A stretch of 64,000 bases of DNA from Gammaproteobacteria bacterium (GTDB taxonomy: Bacteria; Pseudomonadota; Gammaproteobacteria; Steroidobacterales; GCA-2729495): assembly GCA_030426355.1 (NCBI GenBank), contig JAUHYQ010000001.1, positions 558,001 to 622,000 on the forward strand, given 5' to 3'. The translations under genes and the position numbers were made by a program. Under the pieces are notes generated by a model. The model had not been told where the DNA came from, searched no databases, and worked only from the letters and a program-made list of their open reading frames with translations. Shown here piece by piece: positions 38,449-48,089 of this stretch (the first letter of the stretch is position 1; every line of letters begins with the position of its first letter).

Positions 38449-39405
38449 CTAGCGGTAGCGACGACGTTTACAGAAATCGACTTCGCACACATTGCACCGC
38501 GCATCGGCCGTGCAGATGTTGCCCCGTTTCGCATCGCTGAATACCGCCAAAAGCTTATTCAATGCCGCCGGCGATTCGCCGCTGCGTTCTGCCATTTCAT
38601 CGATACTCTCCGACACCTCGTCAGCGGTCGGCAAGACATGCCGCCAACCCAAACGACCGGGACCCAGAACCGTGGCCAGCAAGTCGGGATCGCCGCCGGC
38701 ATCGGGCGCAGCATCCACGTCGACATCGTTCCTGGCAAGCGTGTTACGAATCTGCTGCACCAGTTCAGCGGGCTTTAACCAGGCCTGATTGGGTCGAAAC
38801 CAATAGTACGCCTGGGCCATGCCGCCGCCGACGGCCGGCGGTAAGGATTCAAAATACTCTATTGCCGCAAAGCGCTCCTGCAATTCCGGCGCGAAAAAGG
38901 TCTTGATATCTTCGCGGTCAACCCGGGTCGGGCCGTACTCGCCGTTCGGCTGACCCGGAAACAGCGGATGCCAGTGCAGCAATACGAATTCTCCGGCATC
39001 ACCCACTGCCTGCAACACAACCTCGCGGTACTTTGAATAACGCACCGGATCCATGTTATGCAACAGTCCATGATCAAGCACCAGGTCGTAGCTGTGCGGG
39101 GGCTGCCATGCGGTGATATCCGCCTCGACCGGCGTAACCGTAACGCCCGCCTCTTCTGCGCGCTTACATGTGAATTCAAGGGCCTTGGGCACAAAATCCA
39201 GACTGGTGACGTCCCACCCCTGCTGCGCGAGGAACACCGAATCCGTGCCCGCACCGCAGCCGATATCGAGCGCACGACCCGGCGGGCGGCGCCGGCATAT
39301 TTCTGCGAGAAACAATGTCGGCTCATCGTGCGCCCAGGGCAGGTCTTCCCAGCTTGATGCCCATTCATAGGTATTCACAAAGGTGTCTTTTTCGTGGGTG
39401 CTCAT
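38449..39405 (-). CDS. SAM-dependent methyltransferase with Cys4 C-terminal tail
   Basis: The start at 39405 (MSTHEKDTF) gives 318 residues. The N-terminal two-thirds is a class I methyltransferase: ALDIGCGAGTDSVFLAQQGW (motif I), VTSLDFVP (II), DLVLDHGLLHN (motif IV region). The C-terminal part (from about residue 215) has an extra helical module and ends CTADARCNVCEVDFC, followed by KRRRYR. The Cys spacing x5-x2-x4 resembles the [4Fe-4S] loop of endonuclease III-type proteins (x6-x2-x5), but the surrounding fold is not evident. Methyl acceptor unknown. The gene stands alone. Confidence 0.85.
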   Translation of the reverse strand: MSTHEKDTFVNTYEWASSWEDLPWAHDEPTLFLAEICRRRPPGRALDIGCGAGTDSVFLAQQGWDVTSLDFVPKALEFTCKRAEEAGVTVTPVEADITAWQPPHSYDLVLDHGLLHNMDPVRYSKYREVVLQAVGDAGEFVLLHWHPLFPGQPNGEYGPTRVDREDIKTFFAPELQERFAAIEYFESLPPAVGGGMAQAYYWFRPNQAWLKPAELVQQIRNTLARNDVDVDAAPDAGGDPDLLATVLGPGRLGWRHVLPTADEVSESIDEMAERSGESPAALNKLLAVFSDAKRGNICTADARCNVCEVDFCKRRRYR

Positions 39406-39521
39406 GCGCTTTTCTCTTTGTAATTCGCGGGCCCACAAGGGCCGTGGCTTTGCTAAGCTGTGCCGTCAGGCAGCCGCCAAAACATGCTACCCGAACATGG
39501 CAATTTTCAGGAGTCATCATC

Positions 39522-40406
39522 ATGCCACTCACCCCACTCAAGCGTCTATTTTCGATTGTCCCGCTGACCGCAATTGCTCTGCTGGCGGCTGCACTACCCA
39601 CCCAAACCGCTCTGGCCGGCGGACACACGGGCGGCGCTGCGCCCGATCGACTGTTCGACCCTGCCAAACGTAGCGAACTCCGCGGCACGGTTCTGGTAAC
39701 GGGCGCTAATCGCGGTATCGGCTTAGCGCTGGCCAAAAACTATGCCGAGCGTGGCTGGACCGTCATAGCCACTGCGCGAAGCCCGGGCAATGCCGACGAA
39801 CTGAATGCGCTCGCCGCAACTAACGACAATGTGACGGTGGAGCGCATGGACCTGCTCGATCACGCCAGCATTGATGCACTGGCCGCAAAGCTGCGCGATG
39901 TGCCGATTGATGTGCTGCTCAACAACGCAGCAATCATGGGCGACGCCGCTGTGCAGGATTTCGGCAAGTACGATTACGAGGAAATGGCCAAGGTATTCGC
40001 GGTCAACGTGGCCGGAACCTTAAAAATGACCGAGGCCTTTGTGGATCATGTGGCCGCCAGCGACCAGAAAAAGATTGTGGGAATCACCAGCGTGCAAGGC
40101 TCTATCGCGTCGCTGCGCGATCCGCTGATACCCTTCTACAAAATGAGTAAAACGGCATTAAACATGGGCATGAGTTCGGTGGCGAAGATCGTTAAGCGCA
40201 AGAAAATTACCATCGCCCTCATTTCGCCAGGCGCGGTTGACACGCGCATGATGAACGCGGCACTCGAGCATGCGAACTATCAGGGCAAAAGCTTCATGAT
40301 TACGACCGCTGAAAGTGCGGAAGCCGTTATTAATGTTATCGATCAATACGAACGCAAACACAGCGGCATGTTTTTGGCCCACACCGGTGAAGTATTACCC
40401 TGGTGA
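39522..40406 (+). CDS. Exported short-chain dehydrogenase/reductase
   Basis: An AGGAG sequence precedes the ATG at 39522. The 294-residue protein opens with a hydrophobic signal (SIVPLTAIALLAAALPTQTALAG) and then has a full classical SDR: TGANRGIGLALAKNYAERG, NNAAIMG, SVQGSIASLRDPLIPFYKMS (Ser, Tyr and Lys catalytic set) and ISPGAVDTRM. A signal peptide on an NAD(P)-dependent SDR is unusual, as the cofactor is cytoplasmic; the signal might instead be a membrane anchor that leaves the domain inside, or the enzyme could be in an unexpected place. Convergent with the FmdB-like gene. Confidence 0.85.
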   Translation: MPLTPLKRLFSIVPLTAIALLAAALPTQTALAGGHTGGAAPDRLFDPAKRSELRGTVLVTGANRGIGLALAKNYAERGWTVIATARSPGNADELNALAATNDNVTVERMDLLDHASIDALAAKLRDVPIDVLLNNAAIMGDAAVQDFGKYDYEEMAKVFAVNVAGTLKMTEAFVDHVAASDQKKIVGITSVQGSIASLRDPLIPFYKMSKTALNMGMSSVAKIVKRKKITIALISPGAVDTRMMNAALEHANYQGKSFMITTAESAEAVINVIDQYERKHSGMFLAHTGEVLPW

Positions 40407-40409
40407 CGC

Positions 40410-40811
40410 TCAGTGATCGTGGCCGTGCTTATGACCGTGCGAGTGGCCATGCGAGTGACCATGTGAATGACCGTGTGAATGGCCGTGATCGTGTGAATGA
40501 CCCTTGTCGTGCGTATGACTATGGTCAGGCTTCTTGGGTGCGTGACTGTGACCGGCATCGTGCGCATGCTCGGCGTGAGGCGTTGCCGAATCAAATGTAT
40601 GTGCAAATTTGGGCCCGGTGAACGGCTTTTTCGGGGTGTCATCCGAGTTGCGCCAGCCTTTGCCTTTCAAATGAAATGCCGGCGCGGACAACAGTTTTTT
40701 TAATGCCGGCTCGCCGCACTGGGGGCAATCGGTTAACGCGTCAGCACCCAGCTTTTGCAAAATGTCAAAAGCATGGCCGCAGGCTTCGCACTGGTAATCA
40801 AATATTGGCAC
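40410..40811 (-). CDS. FmdB-family zinc ribbon protein with His-rich tail
   Basis: The GTG at 40811 with AAAGAGA upstream starts the protein, (M)PIFDYQCEACGHAFD, giving 133 residues. An FmdB-type zinc ribbon (CEAC, CPQC pairs) is followed by LKKLLSAPAFHLKGKGW as in the family, then a tail of about 50 residues made almost only of His, Gly, Ser, Asp and Lys (HSHGHSHGHSHGHS in its last part). Such tails bind Ni, Zn or Cu ions. FmdB proteins are of unknown function. Family members normally have a shorter, less His-rich tail. Confidence 0.82.
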   Translation of the reverse strand: MPIFDYQCEACGHAFDILQKLGADALTDCPQCGEPALKKLLSAPAFHLKGKGWRNSDDTPKKPFTGPKFAHTFDSATPHAEHAHDAGHSHAPKKPDHSHTHDKGHSHDHGHSHGHSHGHSHGHSHGHKHGHDH

Positions 40812-40941
40812 GACAATCTCTTTTTCTAACAGCCCTAAGGGGCCAATAAGGGGGCCGACAAGCCGCTTGCATCCGGGTCGCGAAGCATAGCAGTTTGTGT
40901 AAAGTTGTTGCCATCCCGCCCACCCAAATAGCGAGAGGACC

Positions 40942-41685
40942 ATGCTCAAAACCCTTCTGAAAGGCCTGCTGGCGCTGTTCATCCTCGGCGTTGCGGTGCT
41001 GGCAATCTGGTACCGGATTGACGGAATTCCGGCCCCGCAAGCCGCCGACTACATGACGGGCGAAGGCTACCGAAGCGCCGAAACCGATGACGGTAGCCTG
41101 GTGTTTACCCCCGCTGAGCCCACCGGGCGGGGCCTGGTCATTATGCACGGCGCCCTTATACAGCCCCGCAGTTATGCCAAGACAGCGGCGTGGTTCGCAG
41201 CCCGTGGCTACACCGTTTACGTCCCCTATGGCCCCGGGCGCATGTCTATTGCTTTGGCAAACAGCATGAGTGAGCGACTCAGCGAATTCGCCGTCGGTGA
41301 ATGGTATTTCATCGGCCATTCAATGGGCGGGATGGCAAGCCTGGAATCAATCGGTGCTGGCGACCTGAAGGTGCGGGCGGTTGCACTTTGGGCAGCGGCC
41401 ATGCCGGTAGCGCATCGAGACTTTGAAACTCCCCTGCTATTTATTCGGGGTGATAATGACGGCCTGCTGCCGCCCGAACGCTTCGCACAGGTTCAGGCGA
41501 ATCTGCCAGCGCGCACGGAGTTCGTCACGCTGCCCGGCGCCAACCACAAGAACTTTGCGCTTTATTCGCACCAGTTCTTTGATAACGATGCCACTATAGA
41601 TTGGGACGAACAGATCGACTTCGCAAATCAGACCACGGCTGCGTTTTTTCGTCGCTATTGGCAGACACCGACCGGTGAAAACTAA
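40942..41685 (+). CDS. Alpha/beta hydrolase, membrane-anchored
   Basis: The 247-residue protein begins with a single membrane helix (LLKGLLALFILGVAVLAIWY), then an alpha/beta hydrolase domain: GHSMGGMASLE with the nucleophile Ser, LLFIRGDNDGLLPPERF (Asp region) and PGANHKNFALYSHQF (catalytic His). Substrate is unknown; the position outside the membrane makes an ester or lactone in the periplasm plausible. Divergent from the FmdB-like gene. Confidence 0.82.
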   Translation: MLKTLLKGLLALFILGVAVLAIWYRIDGIPAPQAADYMTGEGYRSAETDDGSLVFTPAEPTGRGLVIMHGALIQPRSYAKTAAWFAARGYTVYVPYGPGRMSIALANSMSERLSEFAVGEWYFIGHSMGGMASLESIGAGDLKVRAVALWAAAMPVAHRDFETPLLFIRGDNDGLLPPERFAQVQANLPARTEFVTLPGANHKNFALYSHQFFDNDATIDWDEQIDFANQTTAAFFRRYWQTPTGEN

Positions 41686-41702
41686 AGTCAGCGAACCTTA
41701 GC

Positions 41703-43865
41703 TCATGCCTTGCGCGGCGGTAGCCCGGTGTGCTGAGTGAGCATGTCGCCGCGCTTGCCCTTTTTGCGCCGGTTGTGGGCCGCACTGGAATTTTTTCGAC
41801 GTGGCGCTTTGTAACCGCGACTACCCTCATCGGGTTGCTGCGCCGGAATAAGGTGCGTTTCATCATCACCGATAAGATCAGCCCTGCCCATGCGTTCAAG
41901 CGCGTCGCGTAACAACGGCCAATTCACCGGATCGTGATAGCGCAAAAACGCTTTGTGCAATCGCCGTTGCGCCGGAGTTTTGACGGTATCCACGCTTCCG
42001 GTTTTGTAACCCACTCTATGTAAAGGGTTTTTCCCAGAGTGATACATTGCCGTAGCAGTCGCCATCGGCGACGGATAAAAAGCCTGCACCTGATCGGCCC
42101 GGAATCCGTTCTGCTTGAGCCACAGCGCCAGGTTCAGCATGTCCTCGTCGCTGGTTCCCGGGTGCGCGGCTATAAAGTACGGGATGAGGTATTGCTCTTT
42201 GCCGGCCTCGGCGGAAAACTTATCGAACATGTCCTTGAATCGATCATAGGTGCCGATTCCGGGCTTGAGCATTTTTGACAGCGGCCCGTCCTCGGTATGC
42301 TCCGGCGCGATTTTCAAGTACCCGCCAACGTGGTGCGAAACCAGTTCTCTCACATACTCCGGGTCTTCAACCGCCAGGTCGTAACGCACCCCACTGCCGA
42401 TCAACACCTTCTTGATGCCTGGGATCGAACGGGCGTCTTTATAAAGCTGCGTTAGTGCGGAATGGTCCGTGTTGAGGTTCTTGCATATGCCCGGATGTAC
42501 ACAGCTAGGGCGACGGCAGGCAGCTTCGATGGTGCGACTCTTGCAAGCCAGACGGTACATGTTTGCAGTGGGGCCGCCCAGGTCGGAAATAACCCCCGTA
42601 AAGCCCGGAACCCGATCGCGTATTTGCTCGACCTCATTGAGAATGGACTCGGCGGAGCGACTTTGAATAATGCGCCCTTCGTGCTCGGTTATAGAGCAAA
42701 AAGTACAGCCGCCAAAACAACCGCGCATAATGTTGACCGAAAACCGGATCATTTCCCACGCCGGTACCTTGGCATCACCGTAATCCGGATGGGGCACACG
42801 CGCGAATGGCAGCCCGTAGACGTAATCCATCTCCTCGGTGCTGAGCGGCACGGGCGGAGGGTTTAACCACACGTCCACATCGCCATGCTTCTGCACCAGA
42901 GCGCGGGCATTACCCGGATTAGTCTCCAAATGCAGTACCCGGCTTGCGTGGGAGTAAAGCACCTTGTCATTTTTAATTTTTTCAAAAGATGGCAGGCGGA
43001 TAACCGTGCGGCTGCGGTTGAGCCTGGCGGGTCTGGATTCAGCCAACGGCGCATCACGCCGCTGCTTCTCCTCGCCGCTCATTTCCCTGACGTTGACGTA
43101 TGGATTGACCACCTTATCGACACGGCCGGGCCGGTCTACCCGGGATGAATCAATTTCCATCCAGCGCGGCGGCGTATCTTTGCGGATGAATGCCGTTCCG
43201 CGAATGTCAGTAATGCGTTCCAGACGATCCCCGCGGGCCAGCCGATGCGCTATTTCCACAACGGCGCGCTCGGCGTTGCCATACACGAGCAAATCTGCTG
43301 CCGCATCCAGCAGAATGGAGTGGCGAATACTGTCCTGCCAATAGTCGTAGTGCGCAATGCGCCGCAGCGATGCCTCGATGCCGCCCAGCACCACCGGCAC
43401 ACCGGGAAATGCCTCGCGACAACGCTGGGAATAGACGATTGAACAACGATCAGGCCGGCTGCCGCCTTCCCCACCCGGCGTGTACGCATCGTCGGAACGC
43501 ATTTTGCGATCGGCGGTATAGCGATTAATCATGGAATCCATGTTGCCCGCAGCCACGCCGAAGAACAGATTAGGCGCACCCAGAGCCTTGAAGGGCTCGG
43601 CCGATTGCCAATCGGGCTGCGCAATAATACCCACCCTGAATCCCTGATCTTCGAGTAGCCGGCCGATCAGCGCCATGCCAAAAGACGGGTGATCCACATA
43701 GGCGTCGCCGGTCACGATAATGACATCGCAGGAATCCCAGCCCAGTGCATCCATCTGCGCACGCGAGGTGGGCAGAAATTCGGCCTTGCCGTAGCATTCT
43801 GCCCAGTACTTGGCGTAACTGAACAAGCGCTGACGCGGCGCCGGGATGGCAGGTATTGCGGACAT
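41703..43865 (-). CDS. ygiQ: YgiQ-family radical SAM protein
   Basis: The 720-residue protein belongs to the UPF0313/YgiQ radical SAM group. The CxxxCxxC iron-sulfur motif is in [18 protein letters not shown] near residue 385. An N-terminal domain resembling a cobalamin-type fold ([20 protein letters not shown]) and a C-terminal part with a basic tail ([20 protein letters not shown]) surround the core. Function is unknown; members are about this length. It stands alone. Confidence 0.92.
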   Translation of the reverse strand: MSAIPAIPAPRQRLFSYAKYWAECYGKAEFLPTSRAQMDALGWDSCDVIIVTGDAYVDHPSFGMALIGRLLEDQGFRVGIIAQPDWQSAEPFKALGAPNLFFGVAAGNMDSMINRYTADRKMRSDDAYTPGGEGGSRPDRCSIVYSQRCREAFPGVPVVLGGIEASLRRIAHYDYWQDSIRHSILLDAAADLLVYGNAERAVVEIAHRLARGDRLERITDIRGTAFIRKDTPPRWMEIDSSRVDRPGRVDKVVNPYVNVREMSGEEKQRRDAPLAESRPARLNRSRTVIRLPSFEKIKNDKVLYSHASRVLHLETNPGNARALVQKHGDVDVWLNPPPVPLSTEEMDYVYGLPFARVPHPDYGDAKVPAWEMIRFSVNIMRGCFGGCTFCSITEHEGRIIQSRSAESILNEVEQIRDRVPGFTGVISDLGGPTANMYRLACKSRTIEAACRRPSCVHPGICKNLNTDHSALTQLYKDARSIPGIKKVLIGSGVRYDLAVEDPEYVRELVSHHVGGYLKIAPEHTEDGPLSKMLKPGIGTYDRFKDMFDKFSAEAGKEQYLIPYFIAAHPGTSDEDMLNLALWLKQNGFRADQVQAFYPSPMATATAMYHSGKNPLHRVGYKTGSVDTVKTPAQRRLHKAFLRYHDPVNWPLLRDALERMGRADLIGDDETHLIPAQQPDEGSRGYKAPRRKNSSAAHNRRKKGKRGDMLTQHTGLPPRKA

Positions 43866-44033
43866 AGGCGGGGTAGTAAGACTATGAAGAACGCCATTCT
43901 AGCCGTTGGCGGCCGCGGACGGGTAAAGACGCTCAGTTATAGTGAATGGCGCAATGCAGCGCCTGAGAGCACCACAGCTAACGTGTCAAAAGGAATGTTC
44001 TGTGAGGCCGTTTACCAACCGGCGCGACAGAAG

Positions 44034-44723
44034 TTAAACGCGTGAACGGCGCCCGAACAAGCCTGTCACGCCCAGAGCTGACAGCAATAGCCAGACTGCC
44101 GCAGGTAGCGGGATAACCGTAACTTCAAGACCGACCAGCTGCTGCTTTTTCTGGATCCAGGCCTGCTCGCCGACGCCTTCATTCAAGGTCGTTGCGCTAA
44201 GGTTATTCTGGATTTGTGCATAGACTACCGAGTCGGAACCCCAGCCGCCAACGCTGCTGAGATCAATGCTGGTTCCGCTGGACCAGTTCGTGGTGGCGTT
44301 CTGCACGGTCAACCCGGCCACGTTAAAGGTGCTTTCGGTCGTGCAAGGAAAAATACCACAAGACGTCGTGCCGCTGGTCAACTGCAACCGGCCGCTGGCG
44401 GTTACCGAAGCCCCGGCGCCATCAAGGAAATAGTCGCCGGCCTCAGCCAGGGCGAAATCCGTGATCGTGTAGTTCGGCGTAAGTACCTCAACCGTGATGT
44501 TGAGGGTTTCCGACAGCGGAACCACACCCTCACCGTTATTGGATTCGGCGCGGAAGTTGGTCGGCAGGAAGAAGATGCTGTTGCCGACGGTCATGGCCGT
44601 GCCATAAAGCGTGGAATCGTCGTAGGTGAATTTGACGTCATCACCAAACACCACCGCCGCTGAAGCAGACGCGGTGAAAAAACTCATAAGGGCGACGAGC
44701 AGCAGGTGCTTATATGGAGACAT
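44034..44723 (-). CDS. VPLPA-CTERM/PEP-CTERM-type exported protein
   Basis: From the ATG at 44723 the protein has 229 residues: a signal peptide (LLLVALMSFFTASASA), a low-complexity, Thr/Asn/Ser-rich mature part that is likely beta-rich, and a C-terminal sorting signal: IPLPAAVWLLLSALG helix followed by RRSR. This is the VPLPA variant of PEP-CTERM signals, recognised by an exosortase/archaeosortase-type enzyme. No exosortase gene is in the window, so the enzyme must be elsewhere. A GTG at 44732 is an alternative start. Confidence 0.82.
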   Translation of the reverse strand: MSPYKHLLLVALMSFFTASASAAVVFGDDVKFTYDDSTLYGTAMTVGNSIFFLPTNFRAESNNGEGVVPLSETLNITVEVLTPNYTITDFALAEAGDYFLDGAGASVTASGRLQLTSGTTSCGIFPCTTESTFNVAGLTVQNATTNWSSGTSIDLSSVGGWGSDSVVYAQIQNNLSATTLNEGVGEQAWIQKKQQLVGLEVTVIPLPAAVWLLLSALGVTGLFGRRSRV

Positions 44724-44943
44724 GTGGTTCACTTTTTCGTTATTGGCTTTATGACTGGTACTTAAAAACCGTGCCCATCTGGGGTTTTAAACACCCGCAG
44801 CTTCCTCGAAGGCACGTCTAAAGCATAGGGATTGCAGGGGTCCGAGGCAAGGCAAATCGGCAAAAAACGCAGCTCGGGGAGTGCCCGACTTATGTAAAAA
44901 ACTGCCGGTCAAAAACAGCTGAAAACGTTGCTGGGAAAGGGTT

Positions 44944-46002
44944 TCAGGCCACTGTCCGACTGCCGAACAACGCGTTCCCAAACCAGCGCAGCAGCAAAAC
45001 GGTCAGAAAAACCAGGAACGAGCCTATGTACATGATCACCGGCAATCCGCCCAGATTCGAAATGAGCCCCGGGTTAAGTGCGTAAAACCCGATCATCACG
45101 GCCAAGATGGGCGCCGCTACGAGTAGTTTGCCGCGGGCACTCAGCCCCAAACCGTGCAGCTGCGTAATCAGGAAAATGGCCATACCGCCGAACAAAAACT
45201 GCGACCAGATCTGATCCTGCCCCGGTGATAAAACAAAGGCCGCCACCAACGCGCCGTGCACGACAAAGATGGTTTCCAGCGTCATGGTCCAAACACGGTT
45301 CACGTGAAAACGCGTAAAAAACAAGCTGCTCTGGAGCAACAACAGAAACATATACGCGAAACCCGCAAGGTGCCCCGGAGTCGTTTCAACCGGGTGATAC
45401 CAGAAGGTGTAAATAATTGCCCAGGAAATGTAATAACCGTGATAGCGACGCAACGTGTCACCCACGCCCGTCATAAAGCCCACCTTTTTGCCAAAAAACA
45501 GGCCACGGCGGTTGTTTTCCATGACCAGAATAAGGAACAGCATCAGAGTTACCGAACCCATTGACGTGGCTTCGTGCACATCCTGCGCTAAACCGTCATA
45601 AAAATATTTGGTCTGTGCAATATGCAGCAATATAAAGAATGCATTAACGCCCAGCGCCCAAATATTGAACGTGTGCAAGCCGAACACATAGCGAGGCTTG
45701 GCCTGCTTGGCGTGATAGATCAAAAACCAGATTGATACAATATGCGCTGTGTAGGGAATCCAGGCAGACAGTCGAGTAATAACGGTCGCATCACGAAGCT
45801 GCCAGTAATACCACCAGTTACCCTTGTCCGGCACGAACATACTGGAATCGCTGTAGGGCGCAAACGCCAGAATTGCTCCCATAACCAGCGCGCAAAAAAG
45901 CAGCCCCCACCAGAACCTGAAGGGCAAAATTCTTTCAGCTGAACTCTGAGCTTTAGTGACCGAAGCGACTGTCGCCGAAACGGCCTCCTGACTGGCGGCC
46001 AC
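44944..46002 (-). CDS. Polytopic membrane protein of unknown function
   Basis: The 352-residue protein has a polar N-terminus followed by about ten predicted membrane helices. It carries several conserved-looking His in or near helices (AWIPYTAHIVSIWFLIYH, GLHTFNIWALGVNAFFILLH, VHEATS, WYHPVETTPGHLAGF), which might ligate a metal or haem, but no family was recognised. The first codon is GTG. It is a single gene downstream of the luciferase-like gene, with a 148-bp gap. Confidence 0.55.
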   Translation of the reverse strand: MAASQEAVSATVASVTKAQSSAERILPFRFWWGLLFCALVMGAILAFAPYSDSSMFVPDKGNWWYYWQLRDATVITRLSAWIPYTAHIVSIWFLIYHAKQAKPRYVFGLHTFNIWALGVNAFFILLHIAQTKYFYDGLAQDVHEATSMGSVTLMLFLILVMENNRRGLFFGKKVGFMTGVGDTLRRYHGYYISWAIIYTFWYHPVETTPGHLAGFAYMFLLLLQSSLFFTRFHVNRVWTMTLETIFVVHGALVAAFVLSPGQDQIWSQFLFGGMAIFLITQLHGLGLSARGKLLVAAPILAVMIGFYALNPGLISNLGGLPVIMYIGSFLVFLTVLLLRWFGNALFGSRTVA

Positions 46003-46150
46003 GTAAATATCCTCTGTCTATCACTACAACGTTACTGAATTCGGCAGCCAACGCCATACGGATTCTCCGCCTTACCGCCTTTTTGCGCTGATGGCTGGCC
46101 GCTTGTCCGCCTGACGGGCCACGACCGGGCCTGCTGCACTCGCACAGTGC

Positions 46151-47161
46151 CTATTTCAGCGCGGGCACCACGTGCCTGCCTATCAGCTCGATAGCGGCTG
46201 CCGGGTCATCGTGAACGCGCAGAGCGATTTCAGTAAGGCCAGCCTGCTCAAAATCCCTCAATGTGCCGATGGCAGCGTCAATGGCATCGAGACCGCCCAC
46301 AAAAGAAATATTGCTCAGCATTTTTTGAACCAGTTCGTCCGGCACCCCCGGAAATTCATCGCTACCCTGCCGCCATGCGCGCAAAAACACGTCAAAGTTA
46401 TCGCGCATGAGTTGCAGCTCTTCCGGGGTCAGGAACGGTGCAAAATATTGTTCGCCTAAATAACCGCGCAAGATTAATTCACGGCGGGCTTCACTCCAGG
46501 AGGCATCCGCATCTTCCTTGATATGCCAGGCCCAGAAGTTGCTGATACGAAAAGAATCACGCGAGCGCCCCGCTGCATCCAGAGCGGCATAAATTTCATC
46601 AATGCGCTGGCGCATCAGCGGTACGCAAAAATCGCTGGTCATCAGACCGTCAGCCTGGGCAACCGCCAGCCGCATACTCTGCGGATAATTTGATGCCACG
46701 TAAATTTGCGGAGCGGGGTCGACCATCCAGGGCAGGTTGTAATTCCATGTGGTGTAGAACTTGCCCTGACGGTTACGACGATTGTCGCGCGACACCCCCC
46801 GCACAATATCGAGACATTCGCGCAGGTGACCAATCATGTGGTCACGCTCCATTCCCATCGCCTGTATCACGCCGCCCCCGCCGCCAATACAGATCATGGC
46901 GCGCCCGCCACTCAGCTCATTCAAGGTTTGCAGGGCGTTGGAAATTTTCAAAGGGTGAAGTTCATACGGGCTGACGGCCAACGGACCGAGGCGCACTTTG
47001 CCGGTTTCCGCGGCAGCCAGAGTGAGGGTCATAAAAGGGTCACGTCCGTCGGCATAGCTGCTCGACCAAACGCCCCTGATGCCATAGCTTTCCGCCAGAC
47101 GACTGAGCTCCGTGGCTGTGCGGGGCTCAGCAAACTCATTCAGTATGATGTCAATATCCAC
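46151..47161 (-). CDS. LLM-class (luciferase-like) flavin oxidoreductase
   Basis: The 336-residue protein is a TIM-barrel luciferase-like monooxygenase: GIRGVWSSSYADGRDPFMTL, RLGPLAVSPYELHPLKISNA, LNELSGGRAMICIGGG and ASNYPQSMRLAVAQADGLM. Family members use reduced FMN or F420. The start is a GTG. Substrate is unknown. It lies downstream of the MAPEG gene on the same strand, after 155 bp. Confidence 0.82.
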   Translation of the reverse strand: MDIDIILNEFAEPRTATELSRLAESYGIRGVWSSSYADGRDPFMTLTLAAAETGKVRLGPLAVSPYELHPLKISNALQTLNELSGGRAMICIGGGGGVIQAMGMERDHMIGHLRECLDIVRGVSRDNRRNRQGKFYTTWNYNLPWMVDPAPQIYVASNYPQSMRLAVAQADGLMTSDFCVPLMRQRIDEIYAALDAAGRSRDSFRISNFWAWHIKEDADASWSEARRELILRGYLGEQYFAPFLTPEELQLMRDNFDVFLRAWRQGSDEFPGVPDELVQKMLSNISFVGGLDAIDAAIGTLRDFEQAGLTEIALRVHDDPAAAIELIGRHVVPALK

Positions 47162-47316
47162 TTCGTTTCTCGCGGGTCATGTGCTGCATGCCACGAAAAT
47201 TCATCAGGTGGCGGAACTTCGGCGAACCCAGCTCTCCAGTATTAATTTCCGTGACAAAGGTGCGCGCAACGTCCGCAGCGACTGCATCCATTTTCTTGAA
47301 GCCAGTGCAAACCTGC

Positions 47317-47706
47317 CTATACGAGGAAGAATCCCAGGGTACAGGCAAAGCCGCCGGCCCAGGACAACGACCGTAGCAAGCCGTTATCCAGAATATAGAA
47401 CGCGCCATGGGCGATGCGGAACAACATGAAAAAGCCGGCAAGAATATCCACGACCATCTGCTCGGACCCGGTCAGATGGGCAACGATGACACCCGCCACG
47501 AACGGCGGGAATGCCTCGTATGAATTTTGCTGCGCCCAGTCGGCTCGTTTGGCGCGACCCTCTAATTTCGCCAGCCATGCTCTGGGTTGGCTGTTGTCGT
47601 AACCCGAAGCACCGGCCTTGGCAAATCCTGCCCAAATTAATGGCAGGAACATGGCAAGGGGAATACACCAAAACGCGAATGTCATTTCCATGCTCGTGAA
47701 GTTCAT
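47317..47706 (-). CDS. MAPEG-family membrane protein
   Basis: The 129-residue protein has four membrane helices and the MAPEG motif AQQNSYEAFPPFVAGVIVA. MAPEG proteins include glutathione transferases and eicosanoid enzymes; in bacteria most are uncharacterised. It stands 30 bp from the next gene on the same strand. Confidence 0.85.
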   Translation of the reverse strand: MNFTSMEMTFAFWCIPLAMFLPLIWAGFAKAGASGYDNSQPRAWLAKLEGRAKRADWAQQNSYEAFPPFVAGVIVAHLTGSEQMVVDILAGFFMLFRIAHGAFYILDNGLLRSLSWAGGFACTLGFFLV

Positions 47707-47736
47707 AGCTAAATCACCTTTGACTAAGTTGCGCGA

Positions 47737-48057
47737 TCAACGCTTCTTCGCGCGATTACTGAGAACATGACGGGCGACCAGCAATACGCCGAGCGAAAGC
47801 GAAACAATCGAAAACAACAACTCATCCATAATTCCGGAATGGAAACCGAGCCACTCCCTGAGCAATTGTCGAAGCATCAGCAGCCCCAGATTTGCCATCA
47901 CCACCATGAGCGCCAAGGTAAGAACCCATACGCTCCAGCGGGCCAAGCTACCAAATCGGTCACGCATTTTCGGCGCTACATTCATTCGCAGCCGAACGAT
48001 GGCGTACAAAATGCATGCCAGCAACACGCCCAACACAATATCAACCAGCCAATGCAT
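47737..48057 (-). CDS. Small membrane protein
   Basis: This 106-residue protein has an N-terminal helix (LVDIVLGVLLACILYAIVR), a basic loop (RMNVAPKMRDRFG), then two more helices (WVLTLALMVVMANLGLLM, LLFSIVSLSLGVLLVARHV) and a basic end. No family is recognised. No strong ribosome-binding site is seen. It lies 32 bp after the 38-residue gene. Confidence 0.55.
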   Translation of the reverse strand: MHWLVDIVLGVLLACILYAIVRLRMNVAPKMRDRFGSLARWSVWVLTLALMVVMANLGLLMLRQLLREWLGFHSGIMDELLFSIVSLSLGVLLVARHVLSNRAKKR

Positions 48058-48089
48058 TAGGCAGCGCCAAAATGAACTGACACTCAGTC

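Noticed and set aside
40420-40500. Tandem-like GTGACCATG/GTGAATG repeats
   Set aside because: They encode the His-Gly tail of the FmdB-type protein; not a separate element.
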